DNA of 64,000 nt from an uncultured Alphaproteobacteria bacterium. Its GTDB lineage: Bacteria; Pseudomonadota; Alphaproteobacteria; HIMB59; GCA-002718135. The notes under the pieces were generated by a model. It saw only the letters and a list, made by a program, of their open reading frames with translations. It did not search any database and was not told the origin of the DNA. The stretch covers positions 62,001-126,000 of the forward strand of contig CACMYX010000002.1 of NCBI GenBank assembly GCA_902618015.1. The letters are read 5' to 3'. This document shows positions 20,581 through 33,378 of this stretch, piece by piece. The translations under genes were made by a program, and so were the position numbers. Numbering within the stretch: the stretch's first letter is position 1; the number at the start of each line of letters is the position of its first letter.

Positions 20581-20633
20581 TTAACTTAAGTCACATTTTG
20601 TTAACTGAGTCATTTTTTCTTTGAACTTAAATC
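20581..20633 (+). promoter_or_regulatory. Three direct repeats at 20-bp spacing before chvI, possible response-regulator operator
   Basis: TTAACTTAAGTCA at 20581, TTAACTGAGTCA at 20601 and TTGAACTTAAATC at 20621 recur every 20 bp, about two helical turns. OmpR-family regulators bind direct repeats on one face of DNA, often just upstream of or overlapping the -35. The third copy coincides with a candidate -35. Autoregulation by the encoded ChvI is an inference. The rest of the 279-bp nrdA-chvI gap (20382-20660) holds the nrdA promoter side and nothing else I can name. Confidence 0.45.
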
Positions 20634-20649
20634 TGCCATAAATTATTAA
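20621..20649 (+). promoter_or_regulatory. Candidate sigma-70 promoter of chvI
   Basis: TTGAAC (20621-20626), a 17-base spacer and TATTAA (20644-20649) give 4/6 and 4/6 matches to the consensus. Transcription would begin within about 5 bases of the chvI ATG at 20661, giving an almost leaderless mRNA. No good Shine-Dalgarno sequence precedes the ATG, which agrees with that. Confidence 0.4.
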
Positions 20650-20660
20650 TAAAATACAGT

Positions 20661-21345
20661 ATGCCGAAGATAGCATTAGTTGATGACGAGCAGTCGATTC
20701 TCACTTCAGTATCTCTTTCTCTGCAAAGTGAGGGATTTATAGTAGATACATTTCTTAACGGGGTTGAGGCCCTCGAAGCCCTAGAAAGTCAACCTTATGA
20801 TTTAGGACTGTTTGATATTAAGATGCCAAAAATGGATGGAAATGAACTTCTTTCAAAAGTACGTTCGAGCAAGATTGAAAATCTAAAAGATCTTCCGATT
20901 ATCTTTTTAACATCTAAAGATCATGAACAAGATGAGATAATTGGATTAAGAATGGGAGCTTCAGATTATATAAAAAAACCTTTTTCACAAAAATTATTAA
21001 ATGAGCGCATAAGAACAGTGCTAAGAATTCATAACAATAGAAATGAAGAACAAAAAGATAATAATATTAAAAAACAAAATTTTATAAAAGGTGATTTGAT
21101 ACTAGATGAAGATAAACAATTATGTTTTTGGAAAGGTATAGAAATTGAACTTACGGTTGCAGAGTTTAATTTAATTAAATCGCTTGCTCAGTATCCTGGG
21201 GTAGTAAAAGATAGAAATCAATTAATGGACGCAATGTATGGTGATTCAATATATGTTGATGACAGAACTATTGATAGCCATATAAAGAGATTAAGAAAAA
21301 AATTCAGATCTTATGATAATTCTTTTGATCAAATAAGAACAAGAT

Positions 21346-21374
<29 letters not shown>
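20661..21374 (+). CDS. chvI: ChvI-type response regulator (OmpR family)
   Basis: DNA-binding response regulator of 237 residues. The receiver domain starts IALVDDEQSILTSVSLSL, close to ChvI, with the phospho-acceptor Asp in LFDIKMPKMDG (about residue 53) and the conserved KKPF. The winged-helix effector domain (about 135-237) ends with DDRTIDSHIKRLRKKF and RTRYGSGYSW. In rhizobia and Caulobacter, ChvG/ChvI responds to envelope or acid stress. chvG follows with an overlap of 29 nt. Confidence 0.88.
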
Positions 21375-24367
<2,993 letters not shown>

Positions 24368-24375
24368 GAGTTAAT

Positions 24376-25545
24376 ATGAAAAGATCTTATTTATTTACAA
24401 GTGAATCAGTGTCTGAAGGACATCCAGATAAAGTTTGTGATAGAATTTCAGATATGGTTGTTGACACTTATTTATCTTCTGGTGACCCACAAACCCGCGT
24501 AGCTTGTGAGACTTTAACTACTACTAATAAAGTAGTTTTAGCTGGAGAAGTAAGGGGTCCATCAGTTTCTAAAGATCAGATTATATCTCAAGTTAGAGAT
24601 TGTATTAAAGATATTGGCTATGAACAAGATGGCTTTCATTGGCAGAATTGTGATATCGAAAGCTTTCTTCATGAGCAGTCCGCTGATATTGCTATGGGTG
24701 TTGATTCTGGTAGCAATAAAGATGAGGGTGCAGGCGATCAAGGAATCATGTTTGGTTTTGCTTGTAAAGACACTGAATCATTAATGCCAGCACCAATACA
24801 TTATTCTCATCAAATTTTATATAAAATGGCACAAGCCCGTAAAGATGGTTCTGCATCTGGTCTAGAACCTGATTCAAAAAGTCAAGTTACAATGCTTTAT
24901 GAAAACGGAAAACCAAGCAAAGTTACTTCTTTAGTAATTTCTTCACAACATAAAGAAGGTTTATCTCCTGAGGACGTAAAAGAAATTGTTAAACCTTACG
25001 TATATGAGTGCATACCTAATAACTTGTTAGAAGGTCTTAAAGATGAAGAATTCTATGTTAATCCAACAGGTAACTTTGTAATTGGAGGACCGGATGGCGA
25101 CTCCGGTTTAACTGGTCGTAAAATAATAGTTGATACATATGGTGGTGCAGCGCCCCATGGTGGAGGTGCATTTTCAGGAAAGGATCCATCTAAAGTTGAT
25201 AGATCTGCAGCATATGCAGCTAGGTACTTAGCAAAAAATGTTGTTGCAGCGGATCTAGCTGATGAGTGTACTATACAGTTATCTTATGCAATAGGAGTAT
25301 CAAAACCTTTATCGGTATATGTAAATACTAATGGAACAAATAAAGTTGATGAACAGAAAATTGAAAAATCTCTGCAAGACTTATTTGATCTAAGCCCAAG
25401 AGGAATAAGAGAACATTTAAAACTTACAAATGCAATTTATGTTCCAACTTCTGCTTATGGCCATTTTGGCAGAGAACCAAGTGACAAGGGACATTTTACT
25501 TGGGAAAAAACTGATTTAGTGGAAGCTCTAAAAGGTATTGCATAA
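24376..25545 (+). CDS. metK: MetK, S-adenosylmethionine synthetase
   Basis: Makes SAM from methionine and ATP. The protein opens [18 protein letters not shown], has the flexible-loop motif [12 protein letters not shown], the phosphate-binding [20 protein letters not shown] and the C-terminal YGHFGR. Length 389 is usual. AGGAG before the ATG is a good ribosome-binding site. No SAM riboswitch fits the 8-base gap after ahcY, so control must be at the upstream promoter. Confidence 0.98.
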   Translation: MKRSYLFTSESVSEGHPDKVCDRISDMVVDTYLSSGDPQTRVACETLTTTNKVVLAGEVRGPSVSKDQIISQVRDCIKDIGYEQDGFHWQNCDIESFLHEQSADIAMGVDSGSNKDEGAGDQGIMFGFACKDTESLMPAPIHYSHQILYKMAQARKDGSASGLEPDSKSQVTMLYENGKPSKVTSLVISSQHKEGLSPEDVKEIVKPYVYECIPNNLLEGLKDEEFYVNPTGNFVIGGPDGDSGLTGRKIIVDTYGGAAPHGGGAFSGKDPSKVDRSAAYAARYLAKNVVAADLADECTIQLSYAIGVSKPLSVYVNTNGTNKVDEQKIEKSLQDLFDLSPRGIREHLKLTNAIYVPTSAYGHFGREPSDKGHFTWEKTDLVEALKGIA

Positions 25546-25551
25546 TAAAAT

Positions 25552-25998
25552 TTGCAAAAATTAAGTAATCAAATTTCAGATCTTCGTGAACTTGAAAAAC
25601 TCTCCACTAATTTATGTAAAGACATATCTGTTGGAGATATTTACTTATTTAAAGGAGAGCTAGGTGCTGGTAAAACAACGTTTATAAGATTATTAATTAA
25701 TAATCTTTTTGTATTAAATAATTTACCAAAACCATCTTCCATTACTAGTCCAACATTCCCTATTTTGATAACCTATGAATTGAATTCATCACAAATCTAT
25801 CATTATGATCTTTATAGAGTAAAAAGCCTAAAGGAGTTAGAGGAATTAGATTTCTTCGAAAATTTAAATAACAATATAACATTCGTAGAGTGGCCTGAAA
25901 TGTTGATTAGTTTACCGCTAAACAAAAATCATTATTTAATAAATTTAGATATGATTTCTGAAACTAAAAGAAAAATTAATATTTGTTTTAAACAATAG
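25552..25998 (+). CDS. tsaE: TsaE, tRNA threonylcarbamoyladenosine synthesis ATPase
   Basis: ATPase partner of TsaB/TsaD in making t6A37 on ANN-decoding tRNAs. The P-loop is GELGAGKTTF near residue 37, followed by SITSPTFPILITYE and the conserved HYDLYRV and FVEWPEM. Length 148 is normal. The start is TTG at 25552; an in-frame stop at 25546-25548 closes the frame just upstream, so no earlier start exists. It leads the tsaE-amgK-murU cluster common in alphaproteobacteria. Confidence 0.93.
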   Translation: MQKLSNQISDLRELEKLSTNLCKDISVGDIYLFKGELGAGKTTFIRLLINNLFVLNNLPKPSSITSPTFPILITYELNSSQIYHYDLYRVKSLKELEELDFFENLNNNITFVEWPEMLISLPLNKNHYLINLDMISETKRKINICFKQ

Positions 25999-26002
25999 TC
26001 TA

Positions 26003-26920
26003 ATGAATTCTGATCATAATGATTTAGAAAAAATTGAGGACGGATTATCTAATAAATTAATTTATAGAATTACTAAAAAAGAGAATACCAAAATAATAAT
26101 TGATTTTTCTAGAGATAAACAAGAGTTTAAAAATTTCCTTATTGTTTATGAAATATTACAAAAGATTAATATATCAATTCCTAAGATATATGAAGTTAAT
26201 CAAAAGCAATATAAAATATATATGCAAGATTTTGGAAAAAATAGATTTAATAAAATATACAATAAAGACAACCTTTATAAACTTTTAAAACTAGCTGTAG
26301 AAAATATAATTGTTATCCAAAATGAATCAAATTTAAATAATTTAAAAAATTTAAAAGAATACACCTTTGAAGATTTAAAAATTGAACTTAAAGAGTTTGT
26401 TACTTATTATATTCCTACCAAAAAAAATTTAAATTTTCCAACTTCAAAATTTTATGAATTATGGAAATGTATATTTAATTCTCAAAATTATAATATGAAA
26501 AATTTTGTTCATAAAGACTTTGAATTTGTTAATTTATTTTTTTTAGAAAATTATGAATCACATCTACAATGTGGAATTATTGATTTCCAAAGTGCTTTTA
26601 TGGGATTTATAGGTTGGGACCTAATATCACTATTAGAAAATCCAAGAATCAATTTTACAAGAGATTACAACGATGAATTAATTGAGTATTTTTATGATAA
26701 CGCGCCAATTATTGAAAATTTGAATACTTTTCGGGAACAATATTATGTTTTAAGTTTAGCTCGACAGACTCGATTACTTGGTAGATGGAAAAAATTAGTT
26801 AGTACAAATAATGATAATCAATACTTAGATTATTTAAAAATAACTAAATCTAGAATAATAGCGACATTGAATAATATTAAAAATTATGAACTAAGATCAA
26901 TTTATGAAAAGTATTTATAA
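26003..26920 (+). CDS. amgK: AmgK-like sugar kinase (aminoglycoside phosphotransferase fold)
   Basis: Kinase of the APH fold. The catalytic loop is HKDFEFVNLFF, the H-x-D-x4-N pattern, and the metal-binding motif is IIDFQSAFMGFIGWDL. In Pseudomonas, AmgK phosphorylates N-acetylmuramic acid at C1 and MurU makes UDP-MurNAc, a peptidoglycan recycling route that bypasses early Mur steps. murU follows after 3 bases, which supports this function. Length 305 is slightly short. The substrate is inferred from the pair. Confidence 0.82.
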   Translation: MNSDHNDLEKIEDGLSNKLIYRITKKENTKIIIDFSRDKQEFKNFLIVYEILQKINISIPKIYEVNQKQYKIYMQDFGKNRFNKIYNKDNLYKLLKLAVENIIVIQNESNLNNLKNLKEYTFEDLKIELKEFVTYYIPTKKNLNFPTSKFYELWKCIFNSQNYNMKNFVHKDFEFVNLFFLENYESHLQCGIIDFQSAFMGFIGWDLISLLENPRINFTRDYNDELIEYFYDNAPIIENLNTFREQYYVLSLARQTRLLGRWKKLVSTNNDNQYLDYLKITKSRIIATLNNIKNYELRSIYEKYL

Positions 26921-26923
26921 TTT

Positions 26924-27604
26924 ATGAAGAATTTTACATTAATGATTTTATGTGCAGGTTTTGGATCAAGAATGTTAAATTTGACACGCAGTACTCCAAA
27001 ACCTTTATTAAAATATAAAAATAAAGTATTGTTAAAGAACACAATTGATTTCTTTACTAATATTGGATGTGATGAAATCTTAATAAATACACATTACTTA
27101 CATCATAAAATAAAAAATTATTTGAATAAAAATTTTAAAAAATATCCTATCCAGATTATCTATGAAAAGACTATACTTGGCACAGGAGGAGGAGTAAAAA
27201 ATATTTTCAATCATACAAAAAGAAAAAAAATCTGTGTTGTTAATTCTGATATTTTTTGGACAAAAAAAAATAAATCACATATCAAATATTTTCTAAGTAA
27301 TTATCAAGATGTATCCTACTGTAAAATGTTGTTGTCTAAAGATATTAATTTTTTAGGTTTAAAAAAAGAAAATGGAGACTTTAATTTAAAAAGAAATATA
27401 GTTATAAATTGGAAAAATAAAAATGAGAAATTGTATTATTCCGGTCTTCAAATCGTATCTAAAAATATCTTTAATAATAGAAAAAAAATATTCCCAATGA
27501 ATGAAATTTGGACAAAATTAATAAAAAACAATCAAATCAAAGGCTATACAATCCCATCTAAAATTAGACATATTGGGGATAAAAAATCAATTTTAGAAAA
27601 TTAG
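26924..27604 (+). CDS. murU: MurU-like sugar-1-phosphate nucleotidyltransferase
   Basis: GT-A type nucleotidyltransferase of 226 residues. The N-terminal signature is CAGFGSRMLNLTRSTPKPLL, followed by GTGGGVKNI and VVNSDIFW (metal-binding Asp). It is the expected partner of AmgK, making UDP-N-acetylmuramate from MurNAc-1-phosphate and UTP. Lys is very frequent, as in other AT-rich genes here. In many alphaproteobacteria addB-addA follow murU; here a 46-base gap leads directly to trxA. Confidence 0.83.
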   Translation: MKNFTLMILCAGFGSRMLNLTRSTPKPLLKYKNKVLLKNTIDFFTNIGCDEILINTHYLHHKIKNYLNKNFKKYPIQIIYEKTILGTGGGVKNIFNHTKRKKICVVNSDIFWTKKNKSHIKYFLSNYQDVSYCKMLLSKDINFLGLKKENGDFNLKRNIVINWKNKNEKLYYSGLQIVSKNIFNNRKKIFPMNEIWTKLIKNNQIKGYTIPSKIRHIGDKKSILEN

Positions 27605-27650
27605 ATTTAATTTAGCTTGATAATAGATAAATATTTCTTACATATTAATC

Positions 27651-27971
27651 ATGTCTACTTTTAAAACAAACGATCAAACTTTTGACAATGATATATCTAC
27701 TAAAGATGTTCCAGTTGTAGTTGATTTTGGTGCAGAATGGTGCGGTCCATGTAAAGTACTTGACCCCATTTTAGAAGAAATTGCTGTTGAGAATAAAGAT
27801 AAAGTTAAAATATATAAAATGAATATTGATGAGAACCCTATGACGCCACAAAAATACGGTATTAGGGGCATTCCTACAATAATGATTTTTAAAAATGGTG
27901 AGTTAATCGATACTAAGGTTGGAAGTCTTCCTAAAACAGCATTAGAGACCTGGATACAATCCAATTTATAA
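27651..27971 (+). CDS. trxA: TrxA, thioredoxin 1
   Basis: Dithiol reductase with the classic active site WCGPCK (Cys31, Cys34), the buried Asp in VVDFGAEW and the cis-Pro loop GIRGIPTIMIF. Length 106 is standard. It may have its own promoter in the 46-base gap after murU, where TTGATA is visible but no good -10. The 3' end overlaps convergent folC by 6 nt. Confidence 0.97.
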   Translation: MSTFKTNDQTFDNDISTKDVPVVVDFGAEWCGPCKVLDPILEEIAVENKDKVKIYKMNIDENPMTPQKYGIRGIPTIMIFKNGELIDTKVGSLPKTALETWIQSNL

Positions 27972-29225
27972 TAGTTTTTTTCTAATTTTTCCTATCAAAT
28001 ACAAAGAACCAGTAATTAAATATATTTTTTGTTGATGAGATTTAAAATAATTTAAAGCATCATTTATATTATTTATTTGCTCACATTTAATAGAATGAAA
28101 ATTACAAATTTCATTTATTTGTTTAGTTTTAAATGAATTTTTTTCATCTGGAATTTCTATAGCTAAAACTTTTGATATTCTTTTTTTTATTTTATTCAAA
28201 AATAAATTTGCTTTCTTATTATTCAACATTCCAAACAAGACTATGGGTTTTATTCTTTTAGTTTTTAAAAATTCATTTAGTTTATCAGCTCCATCAATAT
28301 TATGTGATCCATCAAGAATTATTTTTTTATGCTTATAATTAATAATTTCTAATCTTCCTGGCCATACTGTTTTTTTTATCGCTGTATTAATTTCCTTTGT
28401 ATTTAATTTATAACCCATTTTATTCATGATTTTCGCAAAATATATAGATATTGAAGCGTTTTCTTCCTGATGTTTTCCATTTAATGAAGGTTGAGTATAG
28501 AGAAATTTTTTTCCATCTACTTTCATTTCAAACTTATTTTTTAATGATTTTGTTACTTTAAATTCTTTTCCATAAAAATATTTATTTTCAAACTTATTTA
28601 ATTTTTTTTGAATGTGATCTCTTAACTCTTTTTTTTGTTTACCAACTAAAACAAAATCACAATTTTTCACTATACCCAATTTTTCATTAGCAATTTTTTT
28701 AAGTGTTTTTCCTAAAAATTCCTCATGATCAAAACTAATTGGAGTTAAAATACTGCAAATTTTTTTTGGTATTATATTAGTTGCATCCAATCTGCCTCCT
28801 AATCCTGTCTCTAAAATAAGAAAGTCAGATTTTGATTGTTTAAATAATATGAAGGCTGCAGCTGTTGTTATTTCAAAGAAAGTTATTGGTTTATTATTAT
28901 TTATATTTTTTACAAATGTAAGAGTTTCGTACAACTTCTTTGTACTAACTTCTTTATTATTTAGAATTATTCTTTCATTAAATCTAGATAAATGAGGTGA
29001 GATATATGCATCACATTTATACCCATTCTTAAACAAAATATTTCTTATAAAACTTTGAACAGAACCTTTTCCATTTGTTCCAGCAATATGAATTGTTTTT
29101 GGGAGATAATCTTGAGGATTGCCTAATTTTTTTAATAACAATTTTAATCTGTCTAAAGATAAATCAATGTATTTTGGATGAAGCTTAACAAGTTCATCTA
29201 ATAACTTTTCTGTTTTAGATTTCAC
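27966..29225 (-). CDS. folC: FolC, folylpolyglutamate/dihydrofolate synthase
   Basis: Mur-ligase-like enzyme that joins glutamate to folates. The P-loop is HIAGTNGKGSVQSFI near residue 45, followed by YISPHLSRFNERI, TFFEITTAAAF, LETGLGGRLDATN and ILDGSHNIDGA. Length 419 is normal. It is the last gene of the fifteen-gene minus-strand array and lies 3 bases after accD, a linkage common in proteobacteria. Confidence 0.94.
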   Translation of the reverse strand: MKSKTEKLLDELVKLHPKYIDLSLDRLKLLLKKLGNPQDYLPKTIHIAGTNGKGSVQSFIRNILFKNGYKCDAYISPHLSRFNERIILNNKEVSTKKLYETLTFVKNINNNKPITFFEITTAAAFILFKQSKSDFLILETGLGGRLDATNIIPKKICSILTPISFDHEEFLGKTLKKIANEKLGIVKNCDFVLVGKQKKELRDHIQKKLNKFENKYFYGKEFKVTKSLKNKFEMKVDGKKFLYTQPSLNGKHQEENASISIYFAKIMNKMGYKLNTKEINTAIKKTVWPGRLEIINYKHKKIILDGSHNIDGADKLNEFLKTKRIKPIVLFGMLNNKKANLFLNKIKKRISKVLAIEIPDEKNSFKTKQINEICNFHSIKCEQINNINDALNYFKSHQQKIYLITGSLYLIGKIRKKLL

Positions 29226-29228
29226 TAA

Positions 29229-30071
29229 TTAACTTATATGATCTAACACTTTGTATAATGTTTCCTTAAGATTTTTTCTATGAGAAACAATATCTACCAT
29301 TCCATGATCTTTTAGATATTCAGCTTTTTGGAAATCAATAGGCAATTCTTCTCTGATAGTGTCTTGTATAACTCTTTTACCTGCAAAACCGATTGTAGCA
29401 CCTTGTTCTGCTATTGTTATATCTCCTAACATAGCAAATGAAGCTGTCACTCCTCCTGTAGTAGGCTCAGTTAGAATTACTATGTATGGTATATTATTTT
29501 CATTTAACAAATCTACAGCAGCAATTGTCCTTGGCATTTGCATTAAACTTATTATTCCTTCTTGCATTCTTGCTCCACCAGAAGAAGTAACAATTACATA
29601 AGGTAATTTATTTTTTATAGCAATTTTTGCTCCTTTAACTATTGCTCCACCTACTGCTCTACCCATAGAACCACCCATAAATTCAAAATTCATCAATCCA
29701 CAAATGATTTGTTTTTCTTTAATTTTACCTTTAATAAGTATGAAAGCATCATCTCTGTTTGTCTTCTTTCTGTATTCTTTCAATCTATCTTTATATTTTT
29801 TCTTGTCTGTAAATTTCAAAGGATCATCAGAAATTTTATCAGGACTAATTTCAATAAAATTTCCATCTTCAAAAAACAACTTTATCCTATCTTCTGCAGT
29901 CATTCTAAAATGATAATTACAATTGACACAAACATATAAATTTTCCTTTAGGTCTTTGTGATGAATCATATTTCCACACGAAATACAATTATTCCATAAC
30001 CTCTCAGGAACGTTTTTTCTTTTTACAAGTGAAGATAATTTTGGTTTTACAAAATTTGTTAACCAATTCAT
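29229..30071 (-). CDS. accD: AccD, acetyl-CoA carboxylase carboxyltransferase beta subunit
   Basis: Crotonase-fold subunit that with AccA forms malonyl-CoA for fatty acid synthesis. The N-terminal zinc ribbon is intact: CISCG followed 18 residues later by CVNCN. The core shows VTSSGGARMQEGI and LTEPTTGGVTASFAMLGD, which build the oxyanion hole. Length 280 is typical. It overlaps trpA by 4 nt. Confidence 0.96.
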   Translation of the reverse strand: MNWLTNFVKPKLSSLVKRKNVPERLWNNCISCGNMIHHKDLKENLYVCVNCNYHFRMTAEDRIKLFFEDGNFIEISPDKISDDPLKFTDKKKYKDRLKEYRKKTNRDDAFILIKGKIKEKQIICGLMNFEFMGGSMGRAVGGAIVKGAKIAIKNKLPYVIVTSSGGARMQEGIISLMQMPRTIAAVDLLNENNIPYIVILTEPTTGGVTASFAMLGDITIAEQGATIGFAGKRVIQDTIREELPIDFQKAEYLKDHGMVDIVSHRKNLKETLYKVLDHIS

Positions 30072-30862
30072 ATTTTTGTCCCATTTTTTAAATCTTTTGA
30101 GAATTTATTAATTTCTGATAACATTTTTTCTTTATCATTTAAATTTTCTTCAATAATTTTAATTATACTTGAACCAACAACTGCACCATCAGCTATTTTA
30201 CATATTTTATTCACATCATTTTCATTTTTTATTCCAAATCCAGGAATAACAGGCAAGTCAGTATGTTTTTTGATAAATTCAACCGATTGTCTAAGCTCAT
30301 CTAAATTAGCAGATTTCTGTCCAGTAATACCCATAACACTAACGTAATACAAAAAACCACTTGCATTATTTAATATGAGCTTAAGCCTGTCTTCATTAGT
30401 TGTAGGAGTAATCAATCTTATCAAATCAACTTGGTTATTATTCAACTCATTAATCAAATCTGTATCTTCTTCAGGTTGCAGATCAACAATAATTAGACCA
30501 TCAACACCATTTTCTTTACATTTTTTAACAAACTTTTTAATTCCAAAATGTAAAATTAAATTATAGTAACCCATTAAAATAATTGGGAGGTCAACTTTTA
30601 TTTTTTTAGCTTTTGAAGCTAAAGAGAAGATGTCATTTAAATCTATACCTTTACTTATAGCTCTATTACTTGATAATTGAATTGTTGGACCATCAGCCAT
30701 TGGATCAGAAAAAGGCATTCCAATTTCAATTATATCCACTCCATTACTAATAATAGTCTTAATAATTTCAAAGCTAGTATCAAAATCAGGGTCACCCCCA
30801 GTAACAAAAGTTACTAATTTTTTATCTTTATTTTTAAATATTTGACTAATTAAATTAGTCAT
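30068..30862 (-). CDS. trpA: TrpA, tryptophan synthase alpha chain
   Basis: TIM-barrel subunit that splits indole-3-glycerol phosphate. It has the catalytic Glu in DIIEIGMPFSDPMADGP, the second acidic residue in GLIIVDLQPEE, and the phosphate site PVIPGFGIKN. Length 264 is normal. Its ATG abuts the trpB stop with no base between, so the two subunits are tightly coupled. It overlaps accD by 4 nt downstream. Confidence 0.96.
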   Translation of the reverse strand: MTNLISQIFKNKDKKLVTFVTGGDPDFDTSFEIIKTIISNGVDIIEIGMPFSDPMADGPTIQLSSNRAISKGIDLNDIFSLASKAKKIKVDLPIILMGYYNLILHFGIKKFVKKCKENGVDGLIIVDLQPEEDTDLINELNNNQVDLIRLITPTTNEDRLKLILNNASGFLYYVSVMGITGQKSANLDELRQSVEFIKKHTDLPVIPGFGIKNENDVNKICKIADGAVVGSSIIKIIEENLNDKEKMLSEINKFSKDLKNGTKI

Positions 30863-32071
30863 TTAAATTTTTATCTTTAATTCATCAGCTATTGTAAAAA
30901 TATCTTTATCTCCTCTACCACACATATTCATCACAATGATTTTATCTTTACTATAGTTTTTTGCTATTTTCTTTAAAACAGCTAATGCATGAGCTGGTTC
31001 CAATGCAGGAATTATTCCTTCTAATTTACAACAGTACTGAAAGGCCTCTAATGCTTCCTTGTCTGTTGCTGACATATAAGTAACTCTTTTTTCTTCAAAC
31101 AAGAAAGAATGTTCTGGACCAATACCTGGATAGTCTAAGCCAGCTGATATAGAATGTGCTTCCTGAATCTGGCCACTATCTGATTGTAATAAGTAGGTTT
31201 TATTTCCGTGTAATACACCTGGTTTTCCACCAGTTAAGCTTGCTGCATGATTGTTTGTATCTATACCGTGACCCGCAGCTTCAACAGCAATCATTTCAAC
31301 TTTTGAATCATCTAAAAATTCATGAAAAAGCCCTAAAGCGTTTGATCCGCCACCAATACAAGCCATTAATAAATCTGGTAATTTTCCTTCTACCTCTTCA
31401 AGTTGCTCACGAACTTCTTTACCTATTACAGATTGGAAGTCTCTAACCATTGCTGGATATGGATGAGGCCCTGCTGCTGTGCCTATAATGTAAAAAGTAT
31501 CTGCAACATTTGTTACCCAATCTCTCAGAGCTTCATTCATTGCATCTTTAAGTGATTTTGAGCCTGTTGAAACAGATCTTATTTCTGCACCAAGCAATTT
31601 CATTCTAAAAACATTTGGTGATTGTCTCTCAATATCTTTTTCACCCATATAAACAACACAAGGTAAACCAAATAAAGCGCATACAGTTGCTGTTGCAACA
31701 CCGTGTTGTCCCGCACCTGTTTCTGCTATAATTCTAGTCTTACCCATCTTTTTTGCCATTAGGATTTGCCCCATACAATTATTAATTTTATGAGCACCCG
31801 TATGGTTAAGTTCATCTCTTTTAAAATAAATTTTCGGACCTCCAAGATCTCTACTAATTCTTTCAGCAAAAAATAGAGGACTTGGTCTACCAACATATGA
31901 CTTCAAATAATGGTTAAACTCACTAATAAAATTTTTATCTTGTTTTATTTTTTCATATTCTTTTTCTACTTCAAGAATTAAAGGCATTAAAGTTTCAGAA
32001 ACATATCTTCCACCAAACTGACCAAAATATCCTTTTTCATTAGGATAGCTTTTGTATGTATTTCTAAGCAT
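30863..32071 (-). CDS. trpB: TrpB, tryptophan synthase beta chain
   Basis: PLP enzyme that condenses indole with serine. The PLP lysine is in [10 protein letters not shown]; the glycine-rich phosphate cradle is [10 protein letters not shown] and the end CGRGDKD is conserved. I place the start at ATG 32071, giving [14 protein letters not shown], because the usual TrpB N-terminus begins just before the NSYR-like segment. An in-frame ATG at 32086 would add five residues. Either way the start overlaps the end of trpF (8 or 23 nt). Confidence 0.96.
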   Translation of the reverse strand: MLRNTYKSYPNEKGYFGQFGGRYVSETLMPLILEVEKEYEKIKQDKNFISEFNHYLKSYVGRPSPLFFAERISRDLGGPKIYFKRDELNHTGAHKINNCMGQILMAKKMGKTRIIAETGAGQHGVATATVCALFGLPCVVYMGEKDIERQSPNVFRMKLLGAEIRSVSTGSKSLKDAMNEALRDWVTNVADTFYIIGTAAGPHPYPAMVRDFQSVIGKEVREQLEEVEGKLPDLLMACIGGGSNALGLFHEFLDDSKVEMIAVEAAGHGIDTNNHAASLTGGKPGVLHGNKTYLLQSDSGQIQEAHSISAGLDYPGIGPEHSFLFEEKRVTYMSATDKEALEAFQYCCKLEGIIPALEPAHALAVLKKIAKNYSKDKIIVMNMCGRGDKDIFTIADELKIKI

Positions 32072-32693
32072 TTTTAAATTTTTCAATAAAATTATTTATA
32101 ATGCGATTATCTTTAATGCCAAGCTCTTTTTCAACTCCAGAAGATAAATCTACACCAAATGGATTTATATTATCAATTATATGTTGAATATTATTTATAT
32201 TAATACCACCTGATAAAAACCAAGGTTTATCAGTTTGTAGATTTTTTAATATATTCCAATCAAAACTTTTAGCATTTCCTCCAGGTAATTCGTTTTTTAT
32301 TGGTTTATAATCAAATAAGAAATAATCTATATTATTATAGTCTTTAATTTTTCTCAGATCATCTTTACTATTAATAGAGATTGCTTTAATTATTTTTACT
32401 CCCATATTTTTTATAGTATTAATATATGCTTCATCCTCAGACCCGTGTAATTGTACAAAATTTAATTTTAAAATTTCGATTATTTTTTGTATTTCATTGA
32501 TATTTCTATTAACAAATACCCCTACTCCATTAATATTTAAATTTTGAGATTTGTTTTGTAATATAATTGCATTCTCAATTGAAATATTCCTGGGACTTTT
32601 TGGATAAAAAATCATTCCAAAAAAATTAACGTTATTTTTTTCACAACAAACCAATGTGTCTTGATTTTGAATTCCACAAATTTTGATAATCAT
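32064..32693 (-). CDS. trpF: TrpF, phosphoribosylanthranilate isomerase
   Basis: TIM-barrel isomerase of tryptophan synthesis, 209 residues. It opens [12 protein letters not shown] with the catalytic Cys (KICG), then [12 protein letters not shown] and [10 protein letters not shown], and the catalytic Asp region [11 protein letters not shown] then GVDLSSGVE. One base separates it from pyrF. With trpB and trpA it gives the trpFBA set; trpC, trpD and trpE are not in the window. Confidence 0.95.
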   Translation of the reverse strand: MIIKICGIQNQDTLVCCEKNNVNFFGMIFYPKSPRNISIENAIILQNKSQNLNINGVGVFVNRNINEIQKIIEILKLNFVQLHGSEDEAYINTIKNMGVKIIKAISINSKDDLRKIKDYNNIDYFLFDYKPIKNELPGGNAKSFDWNILKNLQTDKPWFLSGGININNIQHIIDNINPFGVDLSSGVEKELGIKDNRIINNFIEKFKNA

Positions 32694-32694
32694 T

Positions 32695-33378
32695 TTAAAT
32701 TAATGTTTTATTAATTTCTTTTAAAACTTTTAATGGATTTTTTGACTCTGTTATTGGCCTGCCTATCACTAAATAATCTGCACCAAGTGTAAGAGCTTTT
32801 TTTGGTGTTTCTATTCTTTTCTGGTCATCACTATTAACATCACTGTTAATTCGAATTCCAGGTGTTACAATTATGAATTTTGCTCCAACCTCTCTTCTTA
32901 AAATTTCTATTTCGTTGGGACTACATACGACCCCATCTAACTTATTTTTTTTTGCATATTTAGCAAATTTTTTTACCAACATTAATATATTTTTTTGATT
33001 ATAATATTTTTTAGTTTGCTCACTATTCAAGCTGGTTAAAATTGAAACACCTAAAATTTTAGTATTTTTTTTATTTATTCTTGAGACCTTCATCATATTA
33101 TCACCACCTGATATATGAATTGTAGTAAAAATAGGTTTCATTTTAAATAAAGCTTCCAATCCTTTTTCCACAGTATTAGGAATATCGTGTAACTTTAAAT
33201 CAAGAAATATTTTAGGACAAACTGAATAAATTTTTTTGTAACCCTCAACACCGAAGTTAAAAAAAAATTGATAACCTATTTTAAAGGCATAAACATCTTT
33301 ATTTAAAGTTTTAACTAATTTTATAGTTTTATTTAAGTTTTTACTATCTAAAGCTACAATTACTTTTTTAGATTTCAT
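32695..33378 (-). CDS. pyrF: PyrF, orotidine 5'-phosphate decarboxylase
   Basis: Last step of UMP synthesis. The family motif DLKLHDIPNTV carries the catalytic Lys and Asp residues; VIVALDSKNL is the first beta strand and VTPGIR with LVIGRPITES forms the phosphate site. Length 227 is normal. It overlaps ihfB by 11 nt upstream. pyrF beside ihfB and trpF is a common proteobacterial linkage. Confidence 0.95.
   Translation of the reverse strand: MKSKKVIVALDSKNLNKTIKLVKTLNKDVYAFKIGYQFFFNFGVEGYKKIYSVCPKIFLDLKLHDIPNTVEKGLEALFKMKPIFTTIHISGGDNMMKVSRINKKNTKILGVSILTSLNSEQTKKYYNQKNILMLVKKFAKYAKKNKLDGVVCSPNEIEILRREVGAKFIIVTPGIRINSDVNSDDQKRIETPKKALTLGADYLVIGRPITESKNPLKVLKEINKTLI

Noticed and set aside
27605-27650. 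Defined promoter for trxA
   Set aside because: TTGATA is present, but no -10 with more than weak similarity lies 16-18 bases downstream.
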